DNA of 54,118 nt from Enterococcus_D entomosocium (lineage in GTDB: Bacteria; Bacillota; Bacilli; Lactobacillales; Enterococcaceae). The notes under the pieces are model-generated. The model was not told the DNA's origin, ran no database searches, and saw only the letters and a list, made by a program, of their open reading frames with translations. Each line of letters opens with the position of its first letter. The first letter of the stretch is position 1. Position numbers and translations under genes: made by a program. The DNA lies in assembly GCF_030441895.1 (NCBI RefSeq), contig NZ_JARJAS010000025.1; one strand, written 5' to 3'. Below are positions 52,542-54,118 of the stretch, piece after piece.

Positions 52542-53996
52542 ATGGATATTCTATTATCACCAATCGTTTTCCCGATCGCCATCGTGGCATTCATTTTATT
52601 AATGCTTTTGATCGTCTTTGTCACGAAATATCAAACAGCCAAGCCCGATGAAGCATTGATCATCAGCGGAAGCTATCTAGGTAGCAAAAATGTACACGCC
52701 GATGAAAGCAACAACAAAATCAAAATCGTGCGTGGTGGCGGAGCCTTTGTTTTGCCAGTGTTTCAACGATCGAATCGAATCAGTTTGCTCTCCAGCAAGC
52801 TGGATGTCTCAACGCCGGAAGTCTACACTGAACAAGGGGTTCCCGTGATGTGTGACGGAACTTCCATTATTAAGATCGGCTCATCCGTGGAAGAAATTGC
52901 AACGGCAGCGGAACAATTTCTAGGAAAAACCCGTGAAGAATTAGAAAATGAAGCGCGGGAAGTGCTAGAAGGCCATTTGCGTTCGATCCTTGGTTCGATG
53001 ACTGTGGAAGAAATTTATCAAAATCGCGACAAATTCAGCCAAAGTGTGCAAGAAGTAGCCTCTGTCGATCTAGCGAAAATGGGCTTGATCATTGTCTCCT
53101 TTACGATCAAAGAAGTACGAGACAAAAACGGCTATTTGGATTCTCTTGGAAAGCCTAGAATCGCCCAAGTCAAACGGGATGCTGAAATTGCGGAAGCTGA
53201 AGCACTGAAAGAAACCCGCATCAAAAAAGCCCAATCGGAACAAGAATCGCAAACAGCGGAATCAAAACGCATGACCGAAATCGCTGAAGCATTGAAGGAA
53301 AAAGAATTGAAGCTGGCGCTTTATAAGAAAGAACAAGACATCGCCAAAGCCGATGCCGATCAAGCCTATCATCTACAAAGTGCCATCATGAAACAAAAAG
53401 TCCGAGAACAAGAGATTGAAGTCGAAGTCGTTGAACGACAAAAACAAATCGAATTGGAAGAAAAAGAAATCTTGCGTCGTGAGAAGCAATTTGATTCAGA
53501 GATCAAGAAAAAAGCCGATGCGGATCGTTATGCGCTTGAACAAGAAGCGCTAGCCAAAAAAGCATCTGCCTTAGCTACCACTGAAGCCGAGCAATTTCGA
53601 ACAGAGTCCTTGGCAAAAGCCGAAGCCGATAAGATTCGTTTGATCGGTTTGGCAGAAGCCGAAACCACTTTGGCGAAAGGAACGGCAGAAGCCGAAACGA
53701 AAGAAAAAGTCGCTGAAGCCTTCAAGAAATACGATGAAGCAGCCATTCTGAGCATGATCGTCGAGATCCTGCCACAATTAGTCAAAGAAGCAGCCGCACC
53801 ATTAGGCAATATCGATAAAATTTCAGTCGTTGATACAGGATCAGGTGAAGGTGGCGGTGCCAATCGTGTCACCAATTACGCCACCAATCTCTTATCGACC
53901 ACACAAGAAACGTTGAAAGAAACCCTCGGTCTTGATGTGAAATCGTTGATTGAAAACTTCGCCGGTTCCACTACGAGCGAGCCGCCTCAAGAGTAA
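52542..53996 (+). CDS. floT: flotillin (SPFH-domain membrane scaffold)
   Basis: A 484-residue protein. An N-terminal membrane hairpin (SPIVFPIAIVAFILLMLLIVFV), an SPFH/band 7 domain (residues about 30-195), and a long coiled-coil with EA-rich repeats (residues about 200-400) precede a C-terminal region VSVVDTGSGEGGGANR. Bacterial flotillins organise membrane microdomains and oligomerise. The gene starts 25 nt after NfeD, GAGGTG upstream, as in Bacillus yuaF-yuaG. Confidence 0.94.
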   Translation: MDILLSPIVFPIAIVAFILLMLLIVFVTKYQTAKPDEALIISGSYLGSKNVHADESNNKIKIVRGGGAFVLPVFQRSNRISLLSSKLDVSTPEVYTEQGVPVMCDGTSIIKIGSSVEEIATAAEQFLGKTREELENEAREVLEGHLRSILGSMTVEEIYQNRDKFSQSVQEVASVDLAKMGLIIVSFTIKEVRDKNGYLDSLGKPRIAQVKRDAEIAEAEALKETRIKKAQSEQESQTAESKRMTEIAEALKEKELKLALYKKEQDIAKADADQAYHLQSAIMKQKVREQEIEVEVVERQKQIELEEKEILRREKQFDSEIKKKADADRYALEQEALAKKASALATTEAEQFRTESLAKAEADKIRLIGLAEAETTLAKGTAEAETKEKVAEAFKKYDEAAILSMIVEILPQLVKEAAAPLGNIDKISVVDTGSGEGGGANRVTNYATNLLSTTQETLKETLGLDVKSLIENFAGSTTSEPPQE

Positions 53997-54000
53997 ATAT

Positions 54001-54025
54001 CCACCCGTGAAACGGGTGGCTTTTT
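54001..54025 (+). terminator. terminator of the flotillin operon
   Basis: CCACCCGT (54001-54008) and ACGGGTGG (54012-54019) form an 8-bp GC-rich stem with a 3-nt loop, followed by C and TTTTT (54021-54025). Confidence 0.85.
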
Positions 54026-54028
54026 AAC

Positions 54029-54076
54029 AGCCCTAGAAGGGCTCACCACTCGCTAGCCCCTTAAAAGGGGCTTTTT
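54029..54076 (+). repeat. two further compact hairpins at the right edge
   Basis: AGCCCT-AGA-AGGGCT (54029-54043) and AGCCCCTT-AA-AAGGGGCT (54055-54072), the latter followed by TTTTT. With the terminator before them they make three tight-loop hairpins in 76 bp. They may be redundant terminators, or the subterminal palindromes of an IS200/IS605-type element. No transposase is in view. Confidence 0.5.
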
Positions 54077-54118
54077 AAATGACCACCAACCGCTCACAGC
54101 CCTATCTCTCTTTAACTA

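Overview
The window reads as chromosomal DNA of a low-GC Gram-positive coccus of the order Lactobacillales, most likely an Enterococcus. The evidence is the comEA-comEB-comEC-holA / rpsT block, the PFL (UPF0210) plus ACT (UPF0237) pair, the DUF4811 partner beside an EmrB/QacA-type MFS pump, pyruvate oxidase, a fumarate-type class 1A dihydroorotate dehydrogenase, strong GGAGG ribosome binding sites and frequent GTG/TTG starts. I cannot fix the species from sequence alone.

Layout. 1-480 is the promoter and leader region of a ribosomal RNA operon that runs leftwards out of the window; three tandem promoters, each with a 17-bp spacer, are visible. 521-2362 (minus) holds a small basic protein, a GNAT acetyltransferase and pyrD. 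2569-9357 (minus) is a seven-gene alditol-type operon: two zinc MDR dehydrogenases, a galactitol-family PTS (IIA, IIB, IIC), a PRD regulator and a class II aldolase. Its promoter carries direct and inverted CAAGT/ACTTG half-sites. Upstream of it lie two terminators and a probable structured RNA of about 260 nt. 9887-12299 (minus) has a DUF2500 protein, a gene-poor AT-rich stretch, a MIP18/SufT-type protein and a YitT membrane protein. 12453-21710 has yajQ, a helicase with a Cas4/RecB-like nuclease domain, a lipoprotein, GNAT, metallo-hydrolase and phosphatase genes, uppP, a PiT phosphate transporter with its PhoU-like partner, and rpsT. 21763-26261 (minus) is the DNA-uptake operon comEA-comEB-comEC followed by holA.

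26349-31445 is a glycoside locus: a cytoplasmic GH78 alpha-L-rhamnosidase, an orphan lactose/cellobiose-type PTS IIC and a divergent AraC regulator, with an 8-bp inverted repeat and a perfect cre site between them. 31564-36871 is an envelope locus: a secreted or anchored CAP-domain protein, a class B penicillin-binding protein, and a divergent OmpR-type two-component system. 36944-41902 (minus) has a HAD phosphatase, a TPM-domain membrane protein, the PFL/ACT pair and gpmA. 42296-45664 (plus) is an amino-acid ABC importer (binding-protein/permease fusion plus ATPase) with an aminotransferase. 45819-48624 is a multidrug-pump module (MFS plus DUF4811) divergent from a MerR regulator. 48800-53996 carries nanE without other nan genes, pyruvate oxidase, a 42-residue protein, and an NfeD/flotillin operon. 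The right edge has three compact hairpins in a row.

Most of the window is core or adaptive metabolism. I see no prophage, CRISPR array or complete insertion sequence. The most promising undescribed pieces are the alditol PTS/aldolase operon with its operator array, the structured RNA at 9541-9800, the rhamnosidase plus orphan IIC locus, and the divergent PBP/two-component locus.
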